Shown here piece after piece: positions 18,810 through 31,754 of a stretch of DNA of 64,000 bases. The stretch is from Lederbergia citrisecunda (lineage in GTDB: Bacteria; Bacillota; Bacilli; Bacillales; Bacillaceae_C). Location of the stretch: positions 1,065,001 through 1,129,000 of the forward strand of contig NZ_JAGYPJ010000001.1 of the NCBI RefSeq assembly GCF_018343695.1, written 5' to 3'. The position numbers were made by a program, and so were the translations under genes. Position 1 is the stretch's first letter. Every line of letters starts with the position of its first letter. The notes under the pieces are model-generated. The model saw only the letters and a program-made list of their open reading frames with translations. It was not told the DNA's origin and made no database searches.

Positions 18810-19949
18810 TTATTTCTTATTTAAAAAAAACTGTTGAATTTCATCACTTGTATGAGTGGTAAATCCTTTATTTTTCGCAACATCTAGCGGATATACTCTG
18901 TACGTTCGAAAATGTGTACTTGCTGAGAAGGTTGGATGAAAATCTACTTTGTCGATTGAAGTAGTTGAGCTATTGCCTTTTACCTCTTTCTTTACTTTAA
19001 TTTCAACCATACCTCCAATGTCCTTATAATCCCATATTTGACCTGATATAAAATTTCCTAATGAATAAACAACAATCCCTTTTTTTCCATCGGGTTTTTC
19101 AAACCACTCAATCGGTTGAAGAACGTGAGGATGATGTCCTATAATAATGTCTGCTCCTGCATTCATAAATTCGGCTGCTTGATCTTTTTGAATTTGATTA
19201 GGCTGCCGAACATATTCATCGCCCCAATGAATAGCTAATAAAACAAGATCAGATTTTGGTTTAGCTTCATTAATATCTTTTACAACTTGTTTTGGATCTA
19301 AATGACTGACAAGATATTCCTTTCCTTGGGGAATTGGAATACCGTTAAAATGGGTCGCATACGATAGTACGGCAATTCTTATTCCATTTACAGTCATAAT
19401 TCTCATGTTTGCTTTATCTTCTGGATCTTTAAACGTTCCGGTATAAGGCAGTTTTTTCTTCTCGTAATAACGAATAGCACTTAAGATCCCACGTTCGCCT
19501 TTATCAAGTGAATGGTTATTGGCTGTTGTAACCATATCAACACCAGCATTCATTAACGCATCAACGATTTCATGGGGACTATTAAATGATGGGTAACTAG
19601 TAATGCCAATTTCAGATCCGCCGGGAATAGACTCTTGATTTGCAATTAACAAATCTGGCTTTTGCAATAAAGATTTTACGGGTTCAAACATAGGGTTAAA
19701 ATCATAGCCATTTTTTGTTTTAGCGTCATTATAAACCCAGTCATGAATTAAAATATCACCAATACCACCAATAACAGCTTCCGTACTATATCCTTTCGAT
19801 ACAAGTTGAATGTTTCTCTGATTTTGTACATTGATGCTCTTTTGTATAGATTGTGTAGATTGATTATTTTGATATAGAAGTATAGTAATGATGCCTAAAA
19901 GTAATAAAATAATCAATATGCTGGAAAATACAATATTTTTTTTCCTCAT
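18810..19949 (-). CDS. CapA-family poly-gamma-glutamate synthesis protein
   Basis: About 379 residues. N-terminal anchor (IVFSSILIILLLLGIITILL), then a metallophosphatase-like PGA_cap domain: GIGDILIHDW, ANQESIPGG, TANNHSLDKG, AIHWGDEYV, GHHPHVLQ. Such proteins are named after CapA of the B. anthracis capsule locus, yet a lone copy need not make capsule. ATG 19949 is preferred over an in-frame TTG at 19955. Not part of a cap operon here. Confidence 0.85.
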   Translation of the reverse strand: MRKKNIVFSSILIILLLLGIITILLYQNNQSTQSIQKSINVQNQRNIQLVSKGYSTEAVIGGIGDILIHDWVYNDAKTKNGYDFNPMFEPVKSLLQKPDLLIANQESIPGGSEIGITSYPSFNSPHEIVDALMNAGVDMVTTANNHSLDKGERGILSAIRYYEKKKLPYTGTFKDPEDKANMRIMTVNGIRIAVLSYATHFNGIPIPQGKEYLVSHLDPKQVVKDINEAKPKSDLVLLAIHWGDEYVRQPNQIQKDQAAEFMNAGADIIIGHHPHVLQPIEWFEKPDGKKGIVVYSLGNFISGQIWDYKDIGGMVEIKVKKEVKGNSSTTSIDKVDFHPTFSASTHFRTYRVYPLDVAKNKGFTTHTSDEIQQFFLNKK

Positions 19950-19994
19950 TGGCAATCAATCTTTCTATTATTTATTTTACATTTTCAAATCTTC

Positions 19995-20576
19995 TCAAAT
20001 CCATTTTACTTTAGGCTCTGTTTTATTGATAATCCGTTTAATATTCGTTCTATGTCGTATTATTACAAAAAATGCGAGAGCCGCAGCAACAAGAATAAGT
20101 GGCAAGTCTCCTGTGAAAAGGGAATAGATTACAGCAAACAATCCAGCCAAAATGGATGATAATGATACATATTTTGAAAATTTTAAACTAATTAAAAAAA
20201 CGATTACTAATAATACAAAGAGTAGAGGCTCGTAGCCTAAAAGAACACCACCCGAAGTCGCTACCGCTTTTCCTCCGCGGAAACCAGCGAAAATTGGGAA
20301 CATATGCCCCAGTACCGCAAACACCCCTGCAATAAGGGGATGTAAATCAATTCCAAAAATCATTGGTAGAAAGATGACGAGTGTTCCTTTTAAAATATCA
20401 GCTAAGGTAACTGTAATCCCTGCTTTTTTTCCTAAAGTTCGAAAAGTATTCGTACCGCCAAGATTTCCGCTGCCATGTTGTCTAATGTCTATTCCATAAA
20501 AGGCTTTTCCAACAATTAAGCCTGAAGGTATGGATCCAATTAAATAGGCTAAGAGTAGTACGAGTGCGTATAACAT
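19995..20576 (-). CDS. plsY: Glycerol-3-phosphate acyltransferase PlsY
   Basis: 193 residues from the second ATG, eight bases after AAAGGAG; the first ATG is only two bases away. Five hydrophobic helices with the acyl-phosphate motifs [15 protein letters not shown] and [13 protein letters not shown]. It acylates glycerol 3-phosphate with acyl phosphate, the first step of phospholipid synthesis. Same place as yneS in B. subtilis. Confidence 0.93.
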   Translation of the reverse strand: MLYALVLLLAYLIGSIPSGLIVGKAFYGIDIRQHGSGNLGGTNTFRTLGKKAGITVTLADILKGTLVIFLPMIFGIDLHPLIAGVFAVLGHMFPIFAGFRGGKAVATSGGVLLGYEPLLFVLLVIVFLISLKFSKYVSLSSILAGLFAVIYSLFTGDLPLILVAAALAFFVIIRHRTNIKRIINKTEPKVKWI

Positions 20577-20582
20577 GTGCAT

Positions 20583-20895
20583 TGCTCCTTTAAGTAAAAT
20601 AAGGAAACTTAAAATTAAGAACTTTTTGAATTCCTATTTGAGATGGTTTCCGTTTAACTCCTGTATCTATGCTATATTTTTTTAACATCACGAAAGTCAT
20701 TCATCACTGGATAGGCGTTTTTCGTATTTAGTTCATTTTTCAGTTCATTTCCCGTTCATTCATTGTACCATGAAGATTCTTTAAAGAAAAAACAATTTCT
20801 GCATAAATTGTCGTTCTGAGTATTGTGCTTGCAACAAATCTCTTACTGAATTACGATAATATGTAACACTTACTTCTAAAAAGGAGGAATTTGAT
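20583..20895. other. Divergent intergenic region plsY/yneT
   Basis: 313 bp with no gene. It must hold the promoters of plsY (left) and yneT (right). Only weak -10-like boxes (GATAAT at 20855-20860) were seen; no operator was recognised. Confidence 0.5.
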
Positions 20896-21309
20896 ATGGC
20901 CATTGAAAATCCAAGTCGCCAAGAAATCGGAGAAATATTGAAAAAAGCAAAAAGAATAGCGGTTGTCGGAATTAGTGATAATCCCGAAAGAACATCATAT
21001 ATGGTGTCTGAGGCGATGAAAAATGCAGGATACGAAATTATACCTGTAAATCCTCTCGTCGATGAAGTGTTGGGAACGAAAGCGGTCTCTACTTTAAAAG
21101 ACATAGAAGGGCACGTAGATATAGTTAATGTATTTAGAAGACCGGAGTTTCTACCTGAAATTGCAAAGGAATTTACTGAAATTGATGCTGACGTATTCTG
21201 GGCACAATTAGGGATAGAAAACGATGAAGCCTATGAGTATTTAAAAGAAAAGGGATATACTGTCATTATGGACCGCTGTATAAAGGTCGAACATGCATTA
21301 ACGAAATGA
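20896..21309 (+). CDS. yneT: CoA-binding domain protein YneT
   Basis: 137 residues, Rossmann-type CoA-binding domain: AKRIAVVGISDNPERTSYMV, IIPVNPLVDEVLG, DIVNVFRRPEFLPEIAKE, DVFWAQLGIEND. AAAAAGGAGGA upstream. Conserved next to plsY and parE; role unknown. Confidence 0.88.
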   Translation: MAIENPSRQEIGEILKKAKRIAVVGISDNPERTSYMVSEAMKNAGYEIIPVNPLVDEVLGTKAVSTLKDIEGHVDIVNVFRRPEFLPEIAKEFTEIDADVFWAQLGIENDEAYEYLKEKGYTVIMDRCIKVEHALTK

Positions 21310-21321
21310 TTTTTACCAATT

Positions 21322-21348
21322 CAAGCACTTAAAAGGTGCTTGTTTTTT
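21322..21348 (+). terminator. yneT terminator
   Basis: CAAGCACTT / AGGTGCTTG hairpin plus T-run. Confidence 0.85.
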
Positions 21349-21518
21349 ATTGGTTCTGCAAAAGCAAATTTGCCAAAACCGGATTAAGGGTTATAGAATA
21401 AGACATACGCGATTATTTTTGATAAAATAAATATAGAGCGAACACCTGTTTGATTATTGTTTTTCTAGGAAATTATAAACTTGAACATTGTGGACAACTT
21501 TCTAGGTAGGAAGTTTTC

Positions 21519-21726
21519 GTCCAGCTTCAGCGCCTATCGACTAGCTAACTTCTTGTCCTTCTCCCTACGATAAGTCAACATCGGCTCGTTCCTCGCCGTG
21601 TTTCCTTTATCTCAGTCGAAGGCCGAGAGGAACGTCGACTAAAAACGCCACGTCCTGTGGCAACGTCGACGGACCCACATTCTGTGGGCCTGTACGTCGA
21701 TGGACAGGCGCTTGCGCTTTTGTTCT
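21519..21726. repeat. GC-rich hairpin-rich repeat element upstream of parE
   Basis: About 210 bp, clearly richer in G+C than its surroundings. Small hairpins (GCCAC/GTGGC, CCCACA/TGTGGG, GCGC/GCGC) are separated by a repeated ACGTCGA motif near 21631, 21662 and 21693. The ends CCAGCTTCAGCGCCT and GGACAGGCGCTTGCGC are partly complementary. It resembles the interspersed extragenic elements of Bacillaceae, but family and copy number cannot be judged from one copy. Confidence 0.55.
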
Positions 21727-21750
21727 TAGGTTGTTGAAAGGGGTATATAA

Positions 21751-23726
<1,976 letters not shown>

Positions 23727-23727
<1 letters not shown>

Positions 23728-26174
23728 TGAGTTTACAAGAAAGATTTCAAGATTTACCTCTTGAAGAAGTTATTGGAGACCGTTTTGGTCGTTATAGTAA
23801 ATATATAATTCAAGATCGGGCGCTGCCTGATGCTAGGGACGGACTAAAGCCCGTACAACGTCGCATTTTGTATGCGATGCATATGGAAGGTAATACAGCG
23901 GATAAAGGGTTTCGAAAATCAGCTAAAACAGTAGGGAATGTTATAGGTAATTATCATCCACATGGTGATACGTCTGTATATGATGCGATGGTGAGGATGA
24001 GCCAGCCATGGAAGGTTCGGCAAATGCTTGTAGAAATGCATGGGAATAACGGAAGTGTTGATGGTGACCCAGCAGCTGCAATGCGTTATACAGAGGCACG
24101 TCTTTCTCAAGTTGCTTCAGAATTATTACGTGATATTGATAAAAGAACGGTGGATTTTGTACCTAACTTTGACGACACATCCTCAGAGCCCACCGTATTA
24201 CCAGCAAGATTTCCAAACCTGTTAGTGAATGGTTCAACGGGTATATCTGCTGGTTATGCGACTGATATCCCTCCTCATCATTTAGGGGAAGTAATTGATG
24301 CTGTCATTATGCGTATTGAAAACCCTAGTTGCACAGTGGATAATGCGATGACGGTTCTAAAAGGACCTGATTTCCCAACCGGTGGGATTATCCAAGGAAT
24401 TGATGGCATTAAAAAGGCATATGAAACCGGCCGTGGAAAAATGATAGTAAGAGCAAAAACGGAAATCGAGTCCATTCGTGGGGGACGCCAGCAAATTGTC
24501 ATTACAGAAATTCCATATGATGTCAATAAAGCGAATCTCGTGAAAAAAATGGATGAATTTCGTCTAGATCGTAAGCTAGAAGGGATCGCGGAAGTCCGTG
24601 ATGAAACGGATCGAACGGGTCTGCGAATTGTAGTTGAATTAAAAAAAGAAGCAGATGCTGAAGGTGTATTGAATTATTTATTTAAAAATAGTGATCTTCA
24701 AGTAACGTATAACTTCAATATGGTCGCGATCGATAATCGAAGGCCGAAATTAATGGGACTACTGGATTTGCTTGATGCTTACATCGGCCACCAGAAAGAA
24801 GTGGTAACGAATCGTTCAAGCTATGAACTGCAAAAAGCAAGAGAAAGACATCATATCGTGGAAGGGTTAATGAAGGCACTTTCCATACTTGATGAAGTGA
24901 TTGCAACCATTCGCGCTTCAAAAGATAAACGCGATGCTAAAGATAATCTCATAAATAAATATACTTTTACAGAAAAGCAAGCTGAAGCGATTGTATCCCT
25001 CCAACTGTATCGATTGACAAACACGGATATTACAGCACTTCAGAATGAAGCTAGCGAATTAATCAATACGATTGAATACTTAACAGGAATTTTAGAAAGT
25101 GAAAAGAAACTTTTAAACTTAATAAAAAAAGAACTTAAAGACATCAAGAAGAAATATTCAGATGCCAGACGTACCGTAATTGAAGAAAAAGTTGCTGAAA
25201 TAAAAATTAATCTAGAAGTCATGATTCCAAGTGAGGATGTTATTGTAACTGTGACGAAGGAAGGATATATAAAAAGAACGAGTATCCGTTCCTATTCGGC
25301 GTCAAACGGCCAAGAACTAGCTATGAAAGAATCAGACTGGCTTTTATTTATGCAAGAAATTAATACGACAGATACTTTATTATTGTTTACGAATAAAGGA
25401 AATTATTTATACATGCCTGTTCATGAGCTCCCAGATATTCGTTGGAAAGACCTCGGACAACATGTAGCTGCTATTATGCCGATTGCACGTGACGAGGAAA
25501 TCATTAAAGCTATTCCAATTAAAGAATTTACTGAACATGAGTTCCTTGTATTCTTCACTAAGCAAGGAATGGTGAAGAAAAGTTCCTTAGATTTATACAA
25601 AGCACAACGATATTCTCGTCCATTAGTTGCTATAAATTTAAAAGAAGATGATCAAGTTGTAGATGTCCATATTACGGATGGTAAAAAGGATATATTTATC
25701 GCTACACATATTGGGTATGGATTATGGTTTTCAGAAGAAGAAGTAAATCAAGTAGGTGCAAGGGCTGCAGGTGTTAAGGCTATTAATTTAAAAGATCATG
25801 ATTATGTAGTAAATGGTGAAGTTTTCTCTCCAGATGAAAGTGATATCAGTATTCTCATTGCTACGCATCGAAGTGCAGTCAAGAAAATGAAAATATCCGA
25901 ATTTGATAAGGCTAGCCGTGCCAAACGAGGAGTTGTTTTATTGCGTGAGTTGAAAAATAACCCGCATAGAATCATTGGGATGAAAGTTGTAGATAATCGT
26001 GATGAATTAACACTCGTGACTGAAAAAGGCCAAGAAGAAGTGATTCATAGTTCGAATATTAGATTTAATGATCGTTATTCTAATGGATCCTTTGTTATGG
26101 ATGAAGCGAAGAGTGGAAAAGCAGAAGCATTGTTTAAAAATGTCCATATCGGGGTAGAAGAAGAAAAGAATTGA
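23727..26174 (+). CDS. parC: DNA topoisomerase IV subunit A
   Basis: 815 residues. [38 protein letters not shown] and [11 protein letters not shown] (active-site Tyr) identify a type IIA topoisomerase A subunit. The quinolone-determining region reads [12 protein letters not shown], with Ser in the ParC resistance position. The C-terminal beta-pinwheel lacks an obvious GyrA box, supporting ParC. Confidence 0.96.
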
Positions 26175-26180
26175 AGAAAA

Positions 26181-26213
26181 TAAGCCTTCAACATCGAAGG
26201 CTTATTTTTTTAC
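26181..26213 (+). terminator. parC terminator
   Basis: AAGCCTTC / GAAGGCTT with loop AACATC and a run of T. Confidence 0.9.
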
Positions 26214-26235
26214 AAAGAAATTTATAAATATACTA

Positions 26236-26263
26236 TTGTATTTATTTTTATTCACAGTATAAT
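26236..26263 (+). promoter_or_regulatory. arg operon promoter with overlapping ARG box
   Basis: TTGTAT (26236-26241), 16 bp, TATAAT (26258-26263) form a good SigA promoter. The spacer contains TTTATTTTTATTCA (26241-26254), close to the inverse of the AhrC/ArgR half-box pair consensus. Arginine-loaded repressor there would block RNA polymerase. Confidence 0.7.
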
Positions 26264-26310
26264 AGAAAACATCATAAATAATTATTGAAATAACGACTCA
26301 AAAAAAGAAT

Positions 26311-26328
26311 GAGTATATTTTTATACTC
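26311..26328 (+). promoter_or_regulatory. Second ARG-box-like palindrome upstream of argC
   Basis: GAGTATA-TTTT-TATACTC is a perfect 18-bp dyad of ARG-box size, 48 bp after the -10 box and 46 bp before argC. With the promoter-overlapping box it gives the usual two-site layout for ArgR/AhrC repression. Confidence 0.6.
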
Positions 26329-26374
26329 TAATATACAAGTGGCAAACTTGTCAGACATTTTAGGAGTGAAACGA

Positions 26375-27409
26375 ATGAGAGTAGGAATTGTTGGTGCAAC
26401 TGGATATGGAGGAGCAGAGTTACTGCGCATTTTACATTCCCACCCAAACTTTGAAATCGTTGCAATATATACATCTTCTCAGCAAGGAAGAAACATTCAT
26501 TACCATTATCCACATTTGACAGGTATTATTCCTTCAACACTAGAAGAAATTGATCCTATAAAAATGGCAAAAAATACAGATGTTGTTTTTCTGGCTGTCC
26601 CTACTGGTGTTGCTTCACAACTAGCACCAGAACTACTATCTGCAGGATGTGTGGTCATTGATTTAACGGGTGATTTTCGCTTAAAAAATACTGAAGACTA
26701 TGAATATTGGTATAAGCGTAAGGCAGCTCCAAGGGAATGGATCGAAAAAGCTGTATATTCATTACCAGAATTAAATAAAGCTTCAATAAAAGGCAGTAAA
26801 TTAATATCCAATCCCGGTTGTTATCCAACAGCTACACTTCTAGGATTGGCGCCATTAGTAAAAGCTAAAATTCTAAAAGAAGGATCCGTTATTATAGACG
26901 CAAAATCAGGAGTTTCAGGTGCTGGTCAGACTGTAAGTTTAGGAAATATATATAGTGAACTCAATGAAAATCTTAAAATATATAAAGTAAATCAACATCA
27001 GCATATCCCGGAAATAGAGCAGATGCTGCAAGAATTGGGATACGATTCCCCTATCACTTTTCAAACACATCTTGTTCCGATGACAAGGGGAATCATGTCC
27101 ACTATTTATGGAACTGTTGAAGGAAGTATGAGTGAAGATGAATTGTGGAAGCTTTACAATGATTTTTATGTCGATAAGCCCTTCGTCCGTGTAAGGGATA
27201 TAGGCATATTTCCATCTACAAAAGAGGTTGCTGCTTCGAACTTTTGTGACATTGGAATATCATTTGACGATCGAACAGGGAGAATTACGATCGTATCAGT
27301 TATAGATAATTTGATGAAAGGGGCTGCTGGCCAAGCGGTACAAAATGCAAATTTATTATTTGGTTTTGAAGAAACCGCTGGACTAAATTTCAGTCCTGTA
27401 TATCCGTAA
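26375..27409 (+). CDS. argC: N-acetyl-gamma-glutamyl-phosphate reductase
   Basis: 344 residues from ATG 26375 behind TAGGAGTGA. MRVGIVGATGYGGAELLRIL is the NADP-binding start, SNPGCYPTA holds the catalytic Cys. Third step of ornithine synthesis. First gene of argC-J-B-D-carA-carB-argF. Confidence 0.97.
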   Translation: MRVGIVGATGYGGAELLRILHSHPNFEIVAIYTSSQQGRNIHYHYPHLTGIIPSTLEEIDPIKMAKNTDVVFLAVPTGVASQLAPELLSAGCVVIDLTGDFRLKNTEDYEYWYKRKAAPREWIEKAVYSLPELNKASIKGSKLISNPGCYPTATLLGLAPLVKAKILKEGSVIIDAKSGVSGAGQTVSLGNIYSELNENLKIYKVNQHQHIPEIEQMLQELGYDSPITFQTHLVPMTRGIMSTIYGTVEGSMSEDELWKLYNDFYVDKPFVRVRDIGIFPSTKEVAASNFCDIGISFDDRTGRITIVSVIDNLMKGAAGQAVQNANLLFGFEETAGLNFSPVYP

Positions 27410-27445
27410 ACTAATATTACAAACATCAAAAGAGGAGTGATTAAA

Positions 27446-28675
27446 ATGCAAATAACGGGAAAAGAGCAAATATTGAAAATAGAAGAAGGTACAGTCATTA
27501 CCCCCCTAGGTTTTTCAGCTGCTGGATTACATACAAAGGTGAAAAGAAAGCGTAACGACTTAGGATTAATATATTGTGAAGTTCCTGCTGAAGCTGCTGC
27601 TGTCTACACGTTGAATCAAATTAAAGCCGCTCCTCTAAAAGTCACGAAAGAGAACATAGATCTTGAGGGGAAACTTCAAGCGATTATTGTGAATAGTGGA
27701 AATGCAAATGCATGTACAGGAAATCAAGGCTTATTCGATGCACATTTAATGAAAAATGCAGTAGCAAATTTGCTATCGATTAAAGATCATTATGTAGCTG
27801 TTGCTTCTACTGGTGTAATCGGTGAAAAAATGCCAATGGAGAAAATTATCCCTGGGATTGAACATCTTGTACCACAAAAAAATAAACAGGCTGCTCTAGA
27901 TTTTAATGAAGCTATTTTAACAACAGATACATGCATGAAAACAACATGTTATGAAACGGTTATTGATGGTGTCCAAATTACAATGGCCGGATCTGCTAAA
28001 GGATCAGGAATGATCGCTCCAAACATGGCTACCATGCTTGGCTTCATTACAACAGATGCGAATATTTCTCACAACTATTTGCAGGCGGCTTTAAGTGAAG
28101 TGACAAATAAAACATTTAATAGAATTACCGTTGATGGTGATACGTCAACGAATGATATGGTCATTGTCATGGCGAGCGGTTTAGCTAATAATGCAGAACT
28201 AACACCTAACCATGAAGAATGGGATCAATTTGTTCTTTTACTTGAAAAAGTTTGTGAAGATCTTGCCATTATGATTGCGAAAGACGGAGAAGGAGCAACA
28301 AAACTAATAGAAGTGAATGTATATGGAGCGGTATCTGACGATGAAGCAGGAAAGGTCGCCAAAACAGTCGTTGGTTCAGATCTAGTTAAAACAATGGTAT
28401 ATGGCTCCGATCCTAACTGGGGCAGAGTCATGATGGCGATTGGAAAAAGTGGTATGACGTTAGATCCTGAAAAAATCGATATTGCTATTGGGCCATATTC
28501 ACTTTTAGAAAACAGTCAACCAGCAAACTATGTTGAAGAAACGTTAAGCGATTATTTAAAAAATGAAACGGTTGTTATGAATATCAACTTAAATATAGGT
28601 GCAGGATTCGGAAAAGCATGGGGTTGTGATTTGACGTATGATTATGTGCGTATCAATGCTAGCTATCGTACGTGA
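27446..28675 (+). CDS. argJ: Bifunctional ornithine acetyltransferase / N-acetylglutamate synthase
   Basis: 409 residues from ATG 27446, eight bases after AGAGGAG; a GTG nine bases upstream overlaps that site. KGSGMIAPNMATMLGF contains the Ala-Thr autocleavage point that splits ArgJ into two chains and frees the nucleophilic Thr. It recycles acetyl groups between acetylornithine and glutamate. Confidence 0.96.
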   Translation: MQITGKEQILKIEEGTVITPLGFSAAGLHTKVKRKRNDLGLIYCEVPAEAAAVYTLNQIKAAPLKVTKENIDLEGKLQAIIVNSGNANACTGNQGLFDAHLMKNAVANLLSIKDHYVAVASTGVIGEKMPMEKIIPGIEHLVPQKNKQAALDFNEAILTTDTCMKTTCYETVIDGVQITMAGSAKGSGMIAPNMATMLGFITTDANISHNYLQAALSEVTNKTFNRITVDGDTSTNDMVIVMASGLANNAELTPNHEEWDQFVLLLEKVCEDLAIMIAKDGEGATKLIEVNVYGAVSDDEAGKVAKTVVGSDLVKTMVYGSDPNWGRVMMAIGKSGMTLDPEKIDIAIGPYSLLENSQPANYVEETLSDYLKNETVVMNINLNIGAGFGKAWGCDLTYDYVRINASYRT

Positions 28676-28693
28676 TTGAAGGAGGGTAAAGCA

Positions 28694-29473
28694 ATGAAAA
28701 ATATCATCGTCATTAAGTGCGGTGGAAGCATGATTGACACTTTATCCGATGACTTTTTTATAGGTATTAAAAAAATGCAAGAAACGGGTTTTTATCCTGT
28801 TATTGTCCATGGTGGTGGCCCTGCTATTAATGATCTTCTTAAGGATTTACAAATACAATCTGAATTTGTGAATGGATTAAGAAAAACGACGCATGAAATT
28901 ATGGAAGTTGTTGAAATGGTTTTGTCAGGGACAATAACGAATAAATTAGTCCGTAAGTTTCAAAAACATGGAATATCATCCATAGGTATTACTGGCTCTG
29001 ACGGTGGTTTGATGTATGCAAAGCCGAAAGATTTGGAGACTTTAGGTTTAGTAGGAGAAATAACTCGAGTGAATCAGAAATTTTTAACTGATTTATTGTC
29101 AATTGGAATGGTTCCCGTCATTTCTCCAATCGCTATCGGATTGAATCATGAAGATTATTACAATATCAATGCAGATACGGTCGCTGGTGAAATTGCCGTG
29201 GCACTTAATGCTGAAAAAGTCATTTTTGTAACGGATGTTCCGGGTGTGTTAAAAGATAATGAAATCATTGAAAAGACAACTGAGTCTGAAATTTTAGGAT
29301 TTATCGATGATGGAACTATTTCGGGAGGGATGATTCCGAAAGTAATGGCCGCCATTCATAGCCTTAATAGTGGTATGAAGGAAGCGATGATTGTCAGTGG
29401 CCATAAACCGTTATTGGATGGTGTACAAATCAAAGGGACTACGATAAAAAAAGAATTGGAGGCAGTGAAATAA
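28694..29473 (+). CDS. argB: Acetylglutamate kinase
   Basis: 259 residues from ATG 28694 behind [16 protein letters not shown] and [14 protein letters not shown] bind phosphate and acetylglutamate; [10 protein letters not shown] lies near the ATP site. It phosphorylates N-acetylglutamate. Its stop is two bases before the argD start. Confidence 0.96.
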   Translation: MKNIIVIKCGGSMIDTLSDDFFIGIKKMQETGFYPVIVHGGGPAINDLLKDLQIQSEFVNGLRKTTHEIMEVVEMVLSGTITNKLVRKFQKHGISSIGITGSDGGLMYAKPKDLETLGLVGEITRVNQKFLTDLLSIGMVPVISPIAIGLNHEDYYNINADTVAGEIAVALNAEKVIFVTDVPGVLKDNEIIEKTTESEILGFIDDGTISGGMIPKVMAAIHSLNSGMKEAMIVSGHKPLLDGVQIKGTTIKKELEAVK

Positions 29474-29474
29474 A

Positions 29475-30632
29475 ATGACCCATTTATTCGAAAACTATGC
29501 AAGATGGGACGTAGAAATCGTCTCTGGTTCTGGAACTAATGTAGTAGATTCTAGTGGAAAAGATTATTTGGACTTTACATCGGGAATAGGTGTATGTAAT
29601 TTAGGGCATTGTCACCCACATGTTGTAGAGGCCACGACTAATCAACTACAAAAAATATGGCATACTTCAAATTTATTTAAAAGTTCACTGCAAGAAGAAG
29701 TAGCAGAAAAACTTACTTTACATTCCATTGGAGGTTCAGTTTTCTTCTGCAATAGCGGTGCTGAAGCAAATGAAGCTGCTATTAAACTAGCTCGAAAATA
29801 TACGGGAAAATCAAAAGTGATAACATTCCTTCAATCCTTTCATGGTCGTACGTTTGCAACGATGGCTGCCACAGGTCAAGATAAAGTGAAACAAGGGTTT
29901 GGCTCAATGCTAGAAACTTTTGTTCATCTGCCATATAACGATGTTAGCGCATTGAAAAATGAAATTGATCATGAAACAGCTGCCGTCATGCTTGAGATTG
30001 TCCAAGGTGAAGGTGGTGTCCACGTCGCTACTGAGGATTTCATAGTTTCAGTTGAACAATTATGTAAGGAAAATGGAGCACTCCTCATTGTTGATGAAGT
30101 GCAAACTGGAATCGGGCGTACAGGGAAACCTTTTGCTTATCAGCATTATAAACTTTCTCCTGATATCATTACATCAGCTAAAGGACTTGGAAATGGTTTT
30201 CCAACTGGTGCAATGATTGGCAAGGACTTTTTAATAGCCGCATTTAATCCAGGTAGTCATGGCTCAACTTTTGGTGGGAATCCAATTGCTATGACAGCTG
30301 CTAGCGCTACTTTAGATCTTATTTTTGATGACGAATTTTTAAATGAAGTAGCTGAAAAAGGTGAATATTTTAAATCGAAGCTTGAGGAGATATTTGCCCC
30401 ATTGGAAAATTTCAAAGGCATACGCCATAAAGGTTTAATGTTTGGGGTAGAGTTTTCTAATGAAGTAGGGTCGATGATTAGTAAATTGAGAGAAAATGGT
30501 CTGCTTGCTTTAGTTGCGGGGCCAAATGTCATCCGGTTTTTACCACCACTTACCGTCACATATGGAGAATTAGACGCAGCACTAGGGATTATCGGTGGCA
30601 CTTTACTTGATAAACAAAAAGTAACATTTTAA
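29475..30632 (+). CDS. argD: Acetylornithine aminotransferase
   Basis: 385 residues, class III PLP aminotransferase. [43 protein letters not shown] and [11 protein letters not shown] (Schiff-base Lys) are present. It converts acetylglutamate semialdehyde to acetylornithine. Confidence 0.96.
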   Translation: MTHLFENYARWDVEIVSGSGTNVVDSSGKDYLDFTSGIGVCNLGHCHPHVVEATTNQLQKIWHTSNLFKSSLQEEVAEKLTLHSIGGSVFFCNSGAEANEAAIKLARKYTGKSKVITFLQSFHGRTFATMAATGQDKVKQGFGSMLETFVHLPYNDVSALKNEIDHETAAVMLEIVQGEGGVHVATEDFIVSVEQLCKENGALLIVDEVQTGIGRTGKPFAYQHYKLSPDIITSAKGLGNGFPTGAMIGKDFLIAAFNPGSHGSTFGGNPIAMTAASATLDLIFDDEFLNEVAEKGEYFKSKLEEIFAPLENFKGIRHKGLMFGVEFSNEVGSMISKLRENGLLALVAGPNVIRFLPPLTVTYGELDAALGIIGGTLLDKQKVTF

Positions 30633-30698
30633 TATTTTTTTGTTTGTGGTGTATAAAAATACAACTAGAGAAATAAAAATACGATGAGGTGAAGGTGC

Positions 30699-31754
30699 AT
30701 GATGGAAGGTATGATTAAACTGGCGAATGGAGTTACATATACCGGCCATTGGCACGGGGACGAAACGGAATGCTCTGGAGAAATGGTCTTTTTCACAGGA
30801 ATGGGAAATTTTTTAGAATTCATCTCCGACCCTGCCATGAAAGGGAAGATTGTATTAGCTACATATCCTAGCATTCTTAATAGTTTTATTGATCAAGAGA
30901 AGCTTGAGAGTGAAGATATCCAAGTTGCTGGACTAGTGATTCAGCAAGAATACGGAAAATCGTCCTTATCGGTTAAAAAATGGTTAACTATCTTTAAAGA
31001 AAAATGTATACCTGTAATGACAGGAATGGATACTCGATCGATCATTAAGCAACTTCTGAAAGTAGGAGAAACACCAGTTTTCATGAAAGCAAATGAGGTA
31101 GATGGTAAAAGTACAGTTAAGCGAAGTAAAGTAATGTCATCCTTTAGCTATCAGACAATTAATCCTAACGGGAAATCTCATATTGCCTTAATTGATTTTT
31201 CTGTAAAAAAATCATTAATGAAATGGCTAATTCAATCTGATTATAAGGTTACGATTGTACCTGCGGAAATTACAGCAGAAAAAATGAAAGCACTGAACCC
31301 AGATGGGATCGTTTTTTCGGGAGGAGCAGGAAATCCTTCAAACTGGAAAAAATACTTTCCTGAATACAAAGAAATTGCAAAAGAATATCCTACCATGGCA
31401 TTTGGTCTAGGTCATCAAATACTAGCTGAAGCATTTGGTGCCTATATTGAAAAAATGAAATGGGGACATAGAAGTTTTAAACATCCTATTATGCATGTGG
31501 AATCAAAAGAAGTTTATATGTCAAATCAAAATCACGGATATGAAGTTTCAGAGGAAGGTCTTGAGGATGCAGGATTTAATATATCGTTTCAATCTATTCA
31601 AGATCAATCCATTGAAGGACTAACCCATAAAATGTATCCTATTGCGACATATCAATTTCATCCCGATGGAAAAAATCCAAAACTTGAAACGATCATCAAA
31701 TATGCTTTTTCTAATCAGCTGAGACAAGCAAAAGGAGAAAACATTTATGCCTAA
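30699..31754 (+). CDS. carA: Carbamoyl-phosphate synthase small subunit, glutaminase residues altered
   Basis: 351 residues behind GAGGTGAAGG, in the normal carA place. Fold markers remain (EMVFFTGM near the start; MTGMDTRSIIK; SQNHGYEV; YQFHPD). The class I amidotransferase nucleophile motif normally reads GICLGHQ; here it is AFGLGHQ, with GGT (Gly) at 31404-31406 in place of Cys. The oxyanion region reads SGGAGNP instead of SNGPGDP, and the triad HPE reads HPD. From family knowledge such a subunit should not hydrolyse glutamine, so the enzyme may use free ammonia and CarA may be structural. The open frame and tight spacing argue against simple decay. Confidence 0.9.
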   Translation: MMEGMIKLANGVTYTGHWHGDETECSGEMVFFTGMGNFLEFISDPAMKGKIVLATYPSILNSFIDQEKLESEDIQVAGLVIQQEYGKSSLSVKKWLTIFKEKCIPVMTGMDTRSIIKQLLKVGETPVFMKANEVDGKSTVKRSKVMSSFSYQTINPNGKSHIALIDFSVKKSLMKWLIQSDYKVTIVPAEITAEKMKALNPDGIVFSGGAGNPSNWKKYFPEYKEIAKEYPTMAFGLGHQILAEAFGAYIEKMKWGHRSFKHPIMHVESKEVYMSNQNHGYEVSEEGLEDAGFNISFQSIQDQSIEGLTHKMYPIATYQFHPDGKNPKLETIIKYAFSNQLRQAKGENIYA

